Origin: Hyphomicrobiales bacterium
GTDB taxonomy: Bacteria; Pseudomonadota; Alphaproteobacteria; Rhizobiales; Xanthobacteraceae
Length of the DNA stretch: 64,000 nucleotides
Direction: 5' to 3'
Assembly (NCBI GenBank): GCA_017305715.1
Contig: JAFKKG010000012.1
Location: 124,001 to 188,000, forward strand
Translations under genes and position numbers: made by a program
Shown here: positions 18,564 through 27,214 of the stretch, piece by piece
Layout: every line of letters begins with the position of its first letter
Numbering within the stretch: position 1 is the stretch's first letter
The notes under the pieces: generated by a model
Seen by the model: only the letters and a program-made list of their open reading frames with translations
Told to the model about the DNA's origin: nothing
The model's database searches: none

Positions 18564-18650
18564 CGTCATGGCCGGGCTTGTCCCGGCCATCCACGTCTTG
18601 GCCGAGAAAAAGGAAGTCGTGGATGCCCGGCACAAGGCCGGGCATGACGG
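18564..18650. repeat. Family A palindromic intergenic repeat, copy 1
   Basis: The arms read CGTCATGGCCGGGCTTG... and, on the other strand, CGTCATGCCCGGCCTTG..., each followed by an inner ATCCACG block. The central part is unpaired. Read as protein it gives the nonsense phrase MPGLVPGIHD. It sits between korA and korB inside one transcription unit, so it would form a hairpin in the mRNA. Copy 2 is at 37869-37958 in the opposite orientation. Confidence 0.85.
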
Positions 18651-18667
18651 AGAGGTCAAGAGACAGG

Positions 18668-20518
18668 TCATGACTTCACCTTGCGGAGCGGGGTCACCTT
18701 GAGATGGTCCTGATGGTCGGCGATGGCGCTGGCGATGAAGCGCGCCGTGATCGGCGTGCCGTCATAATGCACGATCGGCACCAGCCGGACCGGATCGATG
18801 CCGTTCTCGTTGACGATCAGCTGGCGCAACTGGCCGTCGCGGTTCTGCTCGACCACGTATACGAAATCATGATCGGCGATGAAGCTCGCGACGCTGGAGT
18901 GGAACGGGAAGGCCCGGATGCGCAACCGGTCGAGGTGATGCCCCTTGGCCTCCAATAGCCCGATCGCCTCGTCCATCGACGGCGAGGTCGAGCCGAAATA
19001 GATCACGCCGTATTTGGTCGGCTTGGCCGCGTTGGCCTGTAGCGGCCGCGGCACCATGTCCTGCGCGGTTTCGAACTTGCGCACCAGCCGCTGCATGTTG
19101 TCGGCGTAAACAGCGCCTTCCTCGGAATACCGCGCGTAGCGGTCGCGCGAGGTGCCGCGGGTGAAGAACGAGCCCTTGGTCGGATGCGTGCCCGGGTAGG
19201 TGCGGTAGGGAATGCCGTCGCCGTCGACGTCGAGATAGCGGCCGAAGTCGCGGCCGGGCTCGTCCAGCATTTCCGCGGTCATCACCTTGCCGCGGTCGTA
19301 TTGCCTGGAATCGTCCCACTTCAACGGACGGCAGAGCCGGTGGTTCATGCCGATGTCGAGGTCGAGCATCAGGAAGATCATGGTCTGCAGCCGTTCGGCG
19401 AGATCGAACGATTGCGCGGCGAATTCGAACGCTTCCGCCGGGTCTTCCGGAAACAGCAGGATATGCTTGGTGTCGCCGTGCGAAGCATAGGCGCAGGCGA
19501 TGATGTCGCATTGCTGGGTGCGCGTCGGCATGCCGGTCGAGGGGCCGGCGCGCTGGATGTTCATGATCACGCCGGGGATTTCGGCAAAATATGACAGGCC
19601 GATGAACTCCGTCATCAGCGAGACGCCGGGGCCGGAGGTTGCGGTGAAGGCCCGCGCGCCGTTCCAGGAGGCGCCGATCACCATGCCGATCGACGCGAGC
19701 TCGTCTTCGCCCTGTACGATGGCGTATTTCGCCTTGCCGGTCTTCGGATCGTGCCGCAGCTTCTTGCAGTGGCTCGTGAAGGCCTCCGCCACCGACGACG
19801 ACGGCGTGATCGGATACCAGGCGCAGACGGTGGCGCCGCCATAGACCGCGCCGAGGGCTGCCGCGCTGTTGCCTTCCATGAAAATGCGGTCGCCGACCTT
19901 GTCGGCCTTCTTGACCTGCAGCCCGATCGGGCATTTCAGATTCTGCAACGCCCAGTCGCGGCCGAGATGCAGCGCGTGGACGTTCGAAGACAGCAGCTTT
20001 TCCTTGCCCTTGTATTGTTCGGCGATCAGTTGCTCGACGATCTTCGGGTCCATGTCGAGCAGGGCGCACATCGCGCCGAGATAGATGATGTTCTTGAACA
20101 ATTGGCGCTGGCGCGGATCGGTGTAGGTCGAGTTGGTGATCGCGGTCAGCGGCACGCCGATGACGTTGATGTCGGCGCGGAATTTCGACGTCGGCATCGG
20201 CTTGGTCGAATCGTAGAACAGGTAGCCGCCAGGCTCGATCGAGGCGACGTCCTTGTCCCAGGTCTGCGGATTCATCGCCACCATCATGTCGACGCCGCCG
20301 CGGGCGCCGAGATGGCCTTGCTCGGTCACGCGCACCTCGTACCAGGTCGGCAGGCCCTGGATATTGGAGGGGAAGATGTTGCGCGGGCTGACCGGAACGC
20401 CATGGCGCAGGATCGAGCGCGCGAACATCTCGTTGGCGCTGGCCGAACCCGAGCCGTTGACGTTGGCGAAGCGGACGACGAAGTCGTTTACGCTGCTGAT
20501 CGGGCTTTGGTCTGGCAT
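18668..20518 (-). CDS. korA: 2-oxoacid:ferredoxin oxidoreductase alpha subunit (KorA-like, gamma-alpha fusion)
   Basis: The 616-aa chain begins with the gamma domain (NVNGSGSASANEMFARSILR, then GVDMMVAMNPQTWDKDV) and goes on to the alpha pyrimidine-binding domain. That domain includes VQGEDELASIGMVIGASWNG, FTATSGPGVSLMTEFIGL and RAGPSTGMPTRTQQ. This fused order is that of 2-oxoglutarate and pyruvate oxidoreductases of the two-subunit type. The start at 20518 overlaps the upstream flavoprotein by 31 bases. The frame runs open further upstream, but that part is arginine-rich and antiregister to the flavoprotein. The 2-oxoglutarate preference is inferred from similarity of the motifs to KorA and is not proved. 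Confidence 0.93.
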   Translation of the reverse strand: MPDQSPISSVNDFVVRFANVNGSGSASANEMFARSILRHGVPVSPRNIFPSNIQGLPTWYEVRVTEQGHLGARGGVDMMVAMNPQTWDKDVASIEPGGYLFYDSTKPMPTSKFRADINVIGVPLTAITNSTYTDPRQRQLFKNIIYLGAMCALLDMDPKIVEQLIAEQYKGKEKLLSSNVHALHLGRDWALQNLKCPIGLQVKKADKVGDRIFMEGNSAAALGAVYGGATVCAWYPITPSSSVAEAFTSHCKKLRHDPKTGKAKYAIVQGEDELASIGMVIGASWNGARAFTATSGPGVSLMTEFIGLSYFAEIPGVIMNIQRAGPSTGMPTRTQQCDIIACAYASHGDTKHILLFPEDPAEAFEFAAQSFDLAERLQTMIFLMLDLDIGMNHRLCRPLKWDDSRQYDRGKVMTAEMLDEPGRDFGRYLDVDGDGIPYRTYPGTHPTKGSFFTRGTSRDRYARYSEEGAVYADNMQRLVRKFETAQDMVPRPLQANAAKPTKYGVIYFGSTSPSMDEAIGLLEAKGHHLDRLRIRAFPFHSSVASFIADHDFVYVVEQNRDGQLRQLIVNENGIDPVRLVPIVHYDGTPITARFIASAIADHQDHLKVTPLRKVKS

Positions 20519-22287
20519 GTTGATCCCGCGTGAGTCATATCGATGAGGTATTTCTGCATGTCCCAGGCGCCGGTGGGACAGCGTTCGGCGCACAGCCCGC
20601 AATGCAGGCAGACGTCTTCGTCCTTCACCATCACGCGCCCGGTCTTGAGCCCGTCGGCGACATAGAGCGCCTGGTCGTGATGCGGCGAGGGGGCTTTCAG
20701 CCGCGCCCGCAGATCGTCTTCCTCGCCGTTCTCCGTGAAGGTGATGCAATCCATCGGGCAGATGTCGACGCAGGCGTCGCATTCGATGCAGGCCGGGGCG
20801 CTGAAGACCGTCTGGACGTCGCAATTCAGACAGCGCTGCGCCTCGCCGAGCGCGAGCTTGACGTCGTAGCCGAGTTCGACCTCGGTGCGGATGTCCTTGA
20901 GTGCGATCACCTTGTCGCGGTGTGGCACCTTGTAGCGCTTGTCGCCGGAGATGTCGTTGTCGTAGCTCCACTCGTGGATGCCCATCTTCTGCGAGGAGAC
21001 ATGCACTTCGGGCAGCGGGCGCTCGGTGATGTCCTCGCCGGAGAGCATCTTGTGGATCGACAGCGCCGCGTCATGGCCGTGCGCCACCGCCCAGATGATG
21101 TTCTTGGGGCCGAACGCCGCGTCGCCGCCGAAGAACACTTTTGGGTTGGTCGACACGAAAGTCTTGGCATCGACCTGCGGCATGTTCCACTTGTCGAATT
21201 CGATGCCGCAGTCGCGCTCGATCCACGGGAAGGCGTTTTCCTGGCCGACCGCGACCAGCACGTCGTCACAGGGAATGGTCTGGTCCGGCTCGCCCGCGGG
21301 CACCAGATTACGCCGGCCCTTGGCGTCGTATTCCGCCTTCACCTTCTGGAAGGTGACGCCGGTGAGCTTGCCGTTGTCATGGGTGAAGGCGACCGGCACC
21401 ATGAAATTGAGGATCGGAATGTCCTCGTGGATGGCGTCTTCCTTTTCCCACGGCGAGGCCTTCATTTCCTCGAAGCCGGAACGCACCACCACCTTGACCT
21501 CTTCGCCGCCGAGACGGCGCGCGGTACGGCAGCAATCCATCGCGGTATTGCCGCCGCCGAGCACGATCACGCGGCGGCCGATCTTTTCGACGTGGCCGAA
21601 CGAGACCGAGGCCAGCCATTCGATGCCGATATGGATATTGCCGGCCGCCTCCTTGCGGCCGGGGATGTCGAGTTCGCGGCCGCGCGGGGCGCCGGAGCCG
21701 ACGAAGATCGCGTCGTAATTTTCAGCCATCAGTTTCTTCAGGCTGTCGATGCGCTGGCCGCCCTTGAACTCGATGCCGAGGTTGAGGATGTAATCGGTTT
21801 CCTCGTCGATCACCGAATCGGGCAGGCGGAATTTTGGAATCTGGCTGCGCATCATGCCGCCGGCCTTGGGGTCGGCATCGAACACGGTGCAGTGATAGCC
21901 GAGCGGCGCGAGATCGCGTGCCACCGCCAGCGAGGCGGGACCGCCACCGACCAGCGCGATGCGCTTGCCGTTCTTCGCGGACACCTTCGGCATGCGATGC
22001 TTGACGTCGTCCTTGAAATCGGCGGCGACGCGCTTGAGGCGGCAGATCGCAACAGGGGTTTCCTCGACGCGGCCGCGCCGGCACGCCGGCTCGCATGGCC
22101 GATCGCAGGTGCGTCCCAGAATTCCGGGAAACACATTCGATTTCCAATTGATCATGTAGGCGTCGCTGTAACGCCCCTCTGCAATCAAACGGATGTATTC
22201 GGGAACTGGCGTGTGTGCGGGGCAGGCCCATTGGCAATCGACTACTTTGTGAAAGTAGTCCGGCGCCGAGATATCAGTCGGTTTCAT
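20488..22287 (-). CDS. GltD-like FAD-dependent NAD(P)H oxidoreductase with C-terminal 2[4Fe-4S] ferredoxin domain
   Basis: The 599-aa protein has an N-terminal glutamate-synthase-small-subunit-like part: CQWACPAHTPV and GRTCDRPCEPACRRG give four-cysteine sets. An FAD-binding ALVGGGPASLAVARDL near residue 112 and an NAD(P)-binding VIVLGGGNTAMDC near 245 follow. The C terminus has two bacterial ferredoxin motifs, CIECDACVDICPMDC and CLHCGLCAERCP. It lies directly upstream of korA and overlaps it by 31 bases. The likely job is to pass electrons between the Kor enzyme and NAD(P)H through its own clusters. That is inference from gene order. Confidence 0.88.
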   Translation of the reverse strand: MKPTDISAPDYFHKVVDCQWACPAHTPVPEYIRLIAEGRYSDAYMINWKSNVFPGILGRTCDRPCEPACRRGRVEETPVAICRLKRVAADFKDDVKHRMPKVSAKNGKRIALVGGGPASLAVARDLAPLGYHCTVFDADPKAGGMMRSQIPKFRLPDSVIDEETDYILNLGIEFKGGQRIDSLKKLMAENYDAIFVGSGAPRGRELDIPGRKEAAGNIHIGIEWLASVSFGHVEKIGRRVIVLGGGNTAMDCCRTARRLGGEEVKVVVRSGFEEMKASPWEKEDAIHEDIPILNFMVPVAFTHDNGKLTGVTFQKVKAEYDAKGRRNLVPAGEPDQTIPCDDVLVAVGQENAFPWIERDCGIEFDKWNMPQVDAKTFVSTNPKVFFGGDAAFGPKNIIWAVAHGHDAALSIHKMLSGEDITERPLPEVHVSSQKMGIHEWSYDNDISGDKRYKVPHRDKVIALKDIRTEVELGYDVKLALGEAQRCLNCDVQTVFSAPACIECDACVDICPMDCITFTENGEEDDLRARLKAPSPHHDQALYVADGLKTGRVMVKDEDVCLHCGLCAERCPTGAWDMQKYLIDMTHAGSTCQTKARSAA

Positions 22288-22525
22288 TCCTACCTTTTCC
22301 GCGCCAGCAATCTGTGCGCGGCCTTTGCCTGAACGCTCAGTCGGCGTTCTTGTGGTTTTTGAATTGGATCATAGGCTTATCTTATCGGAGCTTAGAGCCA
22401 TTCCAGATGAGGCACAAAGGCAATTTTGCGCGATCTCCAGCTTTCAATGCATGGCGCGCATGAGACAGTTAATTTCGACGAACACCATGTGGCGGTGCAG
22501 CAAACCCGCGGCTTGGCGCGCACGG

Positions 22526-23197
22526 TCAGGCGGGCGGCAGGTCGCTTTTCGCAAGATCCCACATCAGCCGATAGACGCCACTCGTCACCACCAGCGGCTT
22601 GATCGCGGCATTGTCGTTGAAACGCGCCGCGGCCGCCGGGATCACGCTGACGTCGGTGGCGTCGATCAGCACGAACCAGTCGCCGGCGCCGGGGTTGGGT
22701 GCTGACGGATCGTCGGTGATCGGTCTGGATAGGGCGGGGTCGTTCTCCAGCAGATGCATGGAGATGATGCCGTCGAGCTGGGCGGGATCGAGTTGATTCC
22801 GCAGTGCGGTGCGCAATTTATCGTGACCGCCGGCCGAAGGACGCAGCCGGATGATGCCGAGCGCAGCACCCCGGCCGGTGCCACGGCTGATTGTGATCCG
22901 CGAAACGCCACGGATCATATCCTTGAAGTTGGCGATGTTGGCTTTCGACCAGGTAGTCTGGTTGGCGAGCGCAGTGCGGTAGGTCGGGCTGTCCAGCACT
23001 TCGAAAGTTTCGGTCGAATAGAGGCTGAGATATTTCGGGTTGCCGCTATGCGCGACATAGCGCCGCGCTTCGAGGAAACCGGGTATCGCGACGCGCTCTT
23101 CGAGGTGCTCGCGGTCGTACCAGCGGTTGAATTCCGTCTCATGGGCGGCATCGACGTTCATCGACGTCAGCAACATGCCCTTTCCGGCCATCGGCAT
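22526..23197 (-). CDS. DUF4286-like dimeric alpha/beta-barrel protein
   Basis: The 223-aa product starts at 23197, where a clear SD (AAAGGAG) lies 6 bases before the ATG. The open stretch before that has no such site. The N-terminal half, GKGMLLTSMNVDAAHETEFNRWYDREHLEERVAIPGF, reads at about residues 4-40 and has the NRWYDREH hallmark of small-molecule-binding dimeric alpha/beta-barrel proteins. The second half repeats the fold weakly. No catalytic residues are known. It is divergent from the pseudo-caspase operon and its role cannot be told. Confidence 0.7.
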   Translation of the reverse strand: MPMAGKGMLLTSMNVDAAHETEFNRWYDREHLEERVAIPGFLEARRYVAHSGNPKYLSLYSTETFEVLDSPTYRTALANQTTWSKANIANFKDMIRGVSRITISRGTGRGAALGIIRLRPSAGGHDKLRTALRNQLDPAQLDGIISMHLLENDPALSRPITDDPSAPNPGAGDWFVLIDATDVSVIPAAAARFNDNAAIKPLVVTSGVYRLMWDLAKSDLPPA

Positions 23198-23373
23198 CGC
23201 GTGCTCCTTTTTGCCTATTTTGTTGGCGCAATATCGCCGAACGGCGTGGGGCAGGGAAGCCGGTTCCCGGCGGCAGGTGGCGGCGACCAGGGACCGCCAC
23301 AATTGCTGCAAAATCCATTCAGCGCGGGTTCAGGAAACCAGCACTCTTATCGGCGCTGCGAATTCTCGAGAAG

Positions 23374-23403
23374 CATTCTCAAGAAGAACATTCTCAAGAA
23401 GAA
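23374..23403 (+). repeat. Two perfect 15-bp tandem units before the pseudo-caspase gene
   Basis: CATTCTCAAGAAGAA occurs twice back to back, with a degenerate third unit just upstream (23362-23373). The array ends 14 bases before the ATG, within the leader. Copy number could vary by slippage and alter the leader of the mRNA. Confidence 0.8.
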
Positions 23404-23417
23404 AAAGGGTCGTCACC

Positions 23418-25619
23418 ATGGTGCGAATTCTGTGCGCATTGATCCTCGGTCTGGTGTCGCTCGCCTCGCTTCCCGCGCACGCGCAGAATCAGGAAAAGCG
23501 CTTCGCGCTCGTCGTCGGCAATGGCGCCTATCAGGCCGGCCCGTTGCAGACGGCACCGAACGATGCCGGATTGATCGCACAGACATTGCAGGCCGCCGGC
23601 TTTGATGTGATCGGGGCACGCGATCTCGACGGCGAGACGCTCCGCAAATCGTTCCGCGATTTCATCCAGAAAGTGCAGGACGCGGGTCCCAATTCCGTCG
23701 CCTTCGTCTATCTCGCAGGCTATGGCGTGCAGCTCACGGGTGAGAACTACTTCGTGCCGGTCGATGCCAGGATCGCCCGCGACACCGATGTGCCGGTCGA
23801 GGCGATCCGCATCTCCGACTACAGCCATCAACTCTCGGCGTTGCCGATCAAGGCCGGCGTGATCGTGCTCGACGCAGCGCGCAACAATCCGTTCGCCAAG
23901 GAAGGCCAGCCGCTTGCCGGTGGCCTTGCGCTGATCGATCCCGATCCGAAAATGCTGATCGCCTTCAACTCGGCGCCTGGCACCGTCGCCTCCGACGGTG
24001 CGCCGCCCTATGGGCCCTACGCGCAGGCCCTGGCGGAAATGATCCGCACCGGCGGTTTGACCTTGCCCGAAGTGTTCGACCGCGTCCGCCTGCGCGTCAA
24101 CGAAATGACCAAGGGTGCGGAGATTCCATGGGACGCGCACAAGGTCGACGCGCCGTTCCTGTTCTTCGAACGCAAGCCGGATGCGCCACCGGTGCAGGTC
24201 GACGCCGGGCTGCGCACCAGGCCGATCCGCGATTTCCCGGCGCAGGAAGCCTACGCCGCGGCGCTGGAACGCGACACGCTGCAGGCCTACGAGGATTATC
24301 TGCAGGCCTATCCGGGCGATCCGCTGGCCAGGCGCGTGCGCGCGATCGTGGCGGCGCGCCGCGAGGCCATCACCTGGCGGCGCACCTACAGCGCCGACAC
24401 GCCGGATGCCTACTGGTCGTATCTCCACCGCTATCCGCGCGGGCCGCATGCGTTCGACGCGCGGCGCCGGCTTAGCTATCTGTCGGCCGCACTGGAGCCG
24501 CCGCCGCAGTTTGCGCAGATCGTCTATGACGTGCCGCCGCCGCCGCCCGACGAGATCGTCTATGTCGACCGCCCGGTGCTTTACTATGGCGATCCGGTGT
24601 TTGCCTTCGCGCCGCCTCCGCCGCCGCCGGTGTTCTTCCTGCCACCCCCGCCGCCGGACTTCGTCGTGCTGGCGCCGCCGCCGCCCCCGATCGGCCTGTT
24701 CGTGCTGCCGACACCGCTGTTCGTGGCGATGCCCGTCTATGTCGCCGCGCCGGCCTATGTCGTCGCGCCGCCGAATAACATCGTGTTCAACAACATCCAC
24801 AACACGACCGTGATCAACACGGTCATCAACAATCGCAACGCGACGCCGGCGCAGCTTGGCGCGGCCGGGGCAAGGCCGGCGATCGCCGGCGGGCCGGTTT
24901 CCGTGGCGCCGCCGCTGCCGGCGGCGGCCCTGCAACGCGCCAATCTGGCGCGACCGGGCGGTCCGCAAGGTGGTCAGACAGGTCCCGGCGCGGCCATCGG
25001 AGCTCAGGGCGCGAGGCCGAATGCAGCCGCCGCGCCGAATGCCGCGGGCGCTTCCGGAGCGCACGCCCTGCCGGGCGCGAACAATGGACCGCCGCTGCCG
25101 CAGTCGGCGACGGCGCCGGCCAACACGCAGCCCGGCGCCGCGCGGCCTGGCACGAGGCCGAATGCGGTGACGCCCGGCAATCCCGCTGCGGCGATGTCGC
25201 CTGCCAATGCGCAGCCGGGCGCCCCCGGCAAGCCCGCGGCCGCCCCGGCGACAAATTCGCCGGCGACCACGACCGGACCGGTGGGGAGGCAACCGCTCAC
25301 ACATGCCGCGACCGCGCCGGCCGGAAACGTGAAGCCTTTAACCGCGCCGTCGCCGGCGAACCGCGCGACGTCCGCACGGCTGACACCGGCTGCACGTTCG
25401 GCGCCTGCGCATGCTGCGGTGACGACGGCGCCGGTATCCCGGCAACCGCCCCGTGCTGCCGCCGTCCAGCCGCGCCCGGCACCGGCCCCGCGCGTCGCGC
25501 CGCAACCTCGGCCAATGATCCAGGCGCAGCGTGCCCCGCCGCCGCGGATGGCGGCACCGGCGAGGCCCGCGGCGCGGCCGAGCGCGCCGGCATGCCCTCC
25601 CGGCAAGTGCAAACATTGA
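23418..25619 (+). CDS. Exported caspase-fold protein with both catalytic residues replaced, proline/alanine-rich tail
   Basis: The 733-aa product has a signal peptide (MVRILCALILGLVSLASLPA) and then a peptidase C14 caspase-like domain from about residue 28 to 250 (RFALVVGNGAYQ, LQTAPNDAGLIAQTLQAAGF). The usual catalytic AGHG is here AGYG with Tyr102, and the usual LDACRNNPF is LDAARNNPF with Ala154. The His-Cys dyad is therefore lost and the domain should not cut peptides. Two short repeat-like segments follow (EDYLQAYPGDPLARR and WSYLHRYPRGPHAFDARR), as in related rhizobial proteins. Then come a PPPPP-rich part and a long Ala/Pro/Gly tail. The ATG was chosen for the signal peptide. It leads an operon with DUF1800 and DUF1501 genes. 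Confidence 0.85.
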   Translation: MVRILCALILGLVSLASLPAHAQNQEKRFALVVGNGAYQAGPLQTAPNDAGLIAQTLQAAGFDVIGARDLDGETLRKSFRDFIQKVQDAGPNSVAFVYLAGYGVQLTGENYFVPVDARIARDTDVPVEAIRISDYSHQLSALPIKAGVIVLDAARNNPFAKEGQPLAGGLALIDPDPKMLIAFNSAPGTVASDGAPPYGPYAQALAEMIRTGGLTLPEVFDRVRLRVNEMTKGAEIPWDAHKVDAPFLFFERKPDAPPVQVDAGLRTRPIRDFPAQEAYAAALERDTLQAYEDYLQAYPGDPLARRVRAIVAARREAITWRRTYSADTPDAYWSYLHRYPRGPHAFDARRRLSYLSAALEPPPQFAQIVYDVPPPPPDEIVYVDRPVLYYGDPVFAFAPPPPPPVFFLPPPPPDFVVLAPPPPPIGLFVLPTPLFVAMPVYVAAPAYVVAPPNNIVFNNIHNTTVINTVINNRNATPAQLGAAGARPAIAGGPVSVAPPLPAAALQRANLARPGGPQGGQTGPGAAIGAQGARPNAAAAPNAAGASGAHALPGANNGPPLPQSATAPANTQPGAARPGTRPNAVTPGNPAAAMSPANAQPGAPGKPAAAPATNSPATTTGPVGRQPLTHAATAPAGNVKPLTAPSPANRATSARLTPAARSAPAHAAVTTAPVSRQPPRAAAVQPRPAPAPRVAPQPRPMIQAQRAPPPRMAAPARPAARPSAPACPPGKCKH

Positions 25620-25654
25620 GGGCATGAAGCCATGAGCCGATCGGGACAGCATCC

Positions 25655-27199
25655 ATGATCACCACGGCATCGCAGGGATCGCGGACGGTTGTACGGCTCC
25701 TGATCGGCGTGGTCGCGGGGCTGCTGGCCTGCCACCAGCCTGTGCGGGCCGCCGAACTCGCAGCGCAAGACATCGCGCTGCTCGATCGCCTGACCTGGGG
25801 CGTCAACGCCTCAAGCGCGGCGCATCTGCGCGAGGTCGGCAGCGAACGCTGGTTGCAGGAGCAGTTGCATCCGGCCAACGCCGCATTGCCCGCCGCCGTC
25901 CATGCGCAGATCGAGGCGATGCCGGACGTGCATCGCTTCCCGTTCGACATCGCGCTCGCTTTCGACCAGCAGGGAAAATCGGCCAACCAGGTCGCCGATC
26001 CCGAGCAGCGCAAGGCGGCGCAGCAAGTCTATCAGCAGGCCATGAACGACCGGGCCAGGCAGGCCGCGGCCCGCACCATCCTGCACGCGCTCTATGCGCC
26101 GGACCAGTTGCGCGAGCGCCTGACCTGGTTCTGGTTCAACCACTTCAATGTCCACCAGTACAAGTCCAACATCCGTGTGCTGGTCGGCGATTACGAAGAC
26201 CGCGCCATCCGCGCCAACGCGCTCGGCAAGTTCCGCAACCTGCTTGCCGCGACGCTGCATCATCCCGTGATGCTGCGCTATCTCGACAATGCCGACAACG
26301 CAGCCGGCCACCTCAACGAGAATTACGCCCGCGAGATCATGGAACTGCACACCATGGGGGTCGGGTCCGGCTACACCCAGGCCGACGTCGAGGCGCTGGC
26401 GCGGATCCTCACCGGCGTCGGCATCGATCTCAAGCCGGAGGATCCGAAGCTGAAGCCCGAGTTACAATCCCAACTCGTCCGCGAAGGCGCATTCGAGTTC
26501 AATCCGGCGCGCCACGACTATGGCGACAAGACCTTCCTCGGCCATCAGATCAAGGGCCGCGGCTTCGCCGAGGTCGACGAAGCCCTCGATATCCTCTGCC
26601 GTCACCAGGCGACCGCCGTGCGCATCTCCAGGCAGCTTGCGACCTACTTCGTTTCGGACAACCCGCCCGACGCGCTGGTGCAGCACATGGCGCAGACCTT
26701 TCAGAAGACCGATGGCGATATCGCAGCCGTGATGTCGACGCTGGTCCATGCACCGGAATTCGCCGCGAGCCTGAAGGGCGGCGCCAAGTTCAAGGACCCG
26801 ATGCTCTACGTGATGTCGTCGGTGCGGCTGGCCTACGATACCAGGGTCATCCTCAACACGCTGCCGATCCAGAGCTGGCTCAATCGGCTGTCCGAGGGCC
26901 TGTTCAATCACGAGACGCCGGACGGCTATTCGATGCTCTCGGCCGCCTGGAACGGACCCGGGCAGATGATGCTGCGCTTCGAGATCGCCCGCGCGATCGG
27001 CTCGGGCTCGGCTGGGCTATTCAAGCCGAACGAGCCTAATGCCGTCGATCAGCCGGCGTTTCCGCTGGTCATGAACGGTCTCTATTTCAGCAATATCAGG
27101 CAAACGCTGAGTCCGACGACGCTTGCCGCGCTCGACCAGGCGGTCTCGCCGCAGGACTGGAACACGCTGTTCCTGTCGTCACCGGAGTTCATGCACTGA
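25655..27199 (+). CDS. DUF1800 domain-containing exported protein
   Basis: The 514-aa product has an N-terminal hydrophobic segment ending near HQPVRAA. It then has the DUF1800 order: DIALLDRLTWGVNASSAAHL at the start, FWFNHFNVHQYKSNIRV in the middle, then NENYAREIMELHTMGVGSGYTQADVEALARILTG (about residues 220-253) with its conserved ENYARE. The family is large in Proteobacteria and Planctomycetes, is exported and is nearly always next to a DUF1501 gene. The biochemical function is unknown. It begins 35 bases after the pseudo-caspase gene and ends 15 bases before the DUF1501 gene. Confidence 0.93.
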   Translation: MITTASQGSRTVVRLLIGVVAGLLACHQPVRAAELAAQDIALLDRLTWGVNASSAAHLREVGSERWLQEQLHPANAALPAAVHAQIEAMPDVHRFPFDIALAFDQQGKSANQVADPEQRKAAQQVYQQAMNDRARQAAARTILHALYAPDQLRERLTWFWFNHFNVHQYKSNIRVLVGDYEDRAIRANALGKFRNLLAATLHHPVMLRYLDNADNAAGHLNENYAREIMELHTMGVGSGYTQADVEALARILTGVGIDLKPEDPKLKPELQSQLVREGAFEFNPARHDYGDKTFLGHQIKGRGFAEVDEALDILCRHQATAVRISRQLATYFVSDNPPDALVQHMAQTFQKTDGDIAAVMSTLVHAPEFAASLKGGAKFKDPMLYVMSSVRLAYDTRVILNTLPIQSWLNRLSEGLFNHETPDGYSMLSAAWNGPGQMMLRFEIARAIGSGSAGLFKPNEPNAVDQPAFPLVMNGLYFSNIRQTLSPTTLAALDQAVSPQDWNTLFLSSPEFMH

Positions 27200-27214
27200 A
27201 AGGGAGGTTCGCCG

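Noticed and set aside
18541-18645. N-terminal extension of korB
   Set aside because: It is the translated family A repeat and not protein sequence.
20519-20971. N-terminal extension of korA
   Set aside because: The residues are a shadow of the ferredoxin domain in another frame; the gamma domain starts right after the ATG at 20518.
20530-22332. 600-codon plus-strand frame opposite the iron-sulfur flavoprotein gene
   Set aside because: It has no recognisable domain and mirrors a gene with cysteine and Rossmann motifs.
22288-22525. Possible small gene in the gap before the DUF4286-like gene
   Set aside because: No SD, and no frame with reasonable composition was found.
23394-25304. 636-codon minus-strand frame opposite the pseudo-caspase gene
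   Set aside because: It is arginine-rich, without motifs; the plus strand has a signal peptide, fold motifs and an SD-linked operon.
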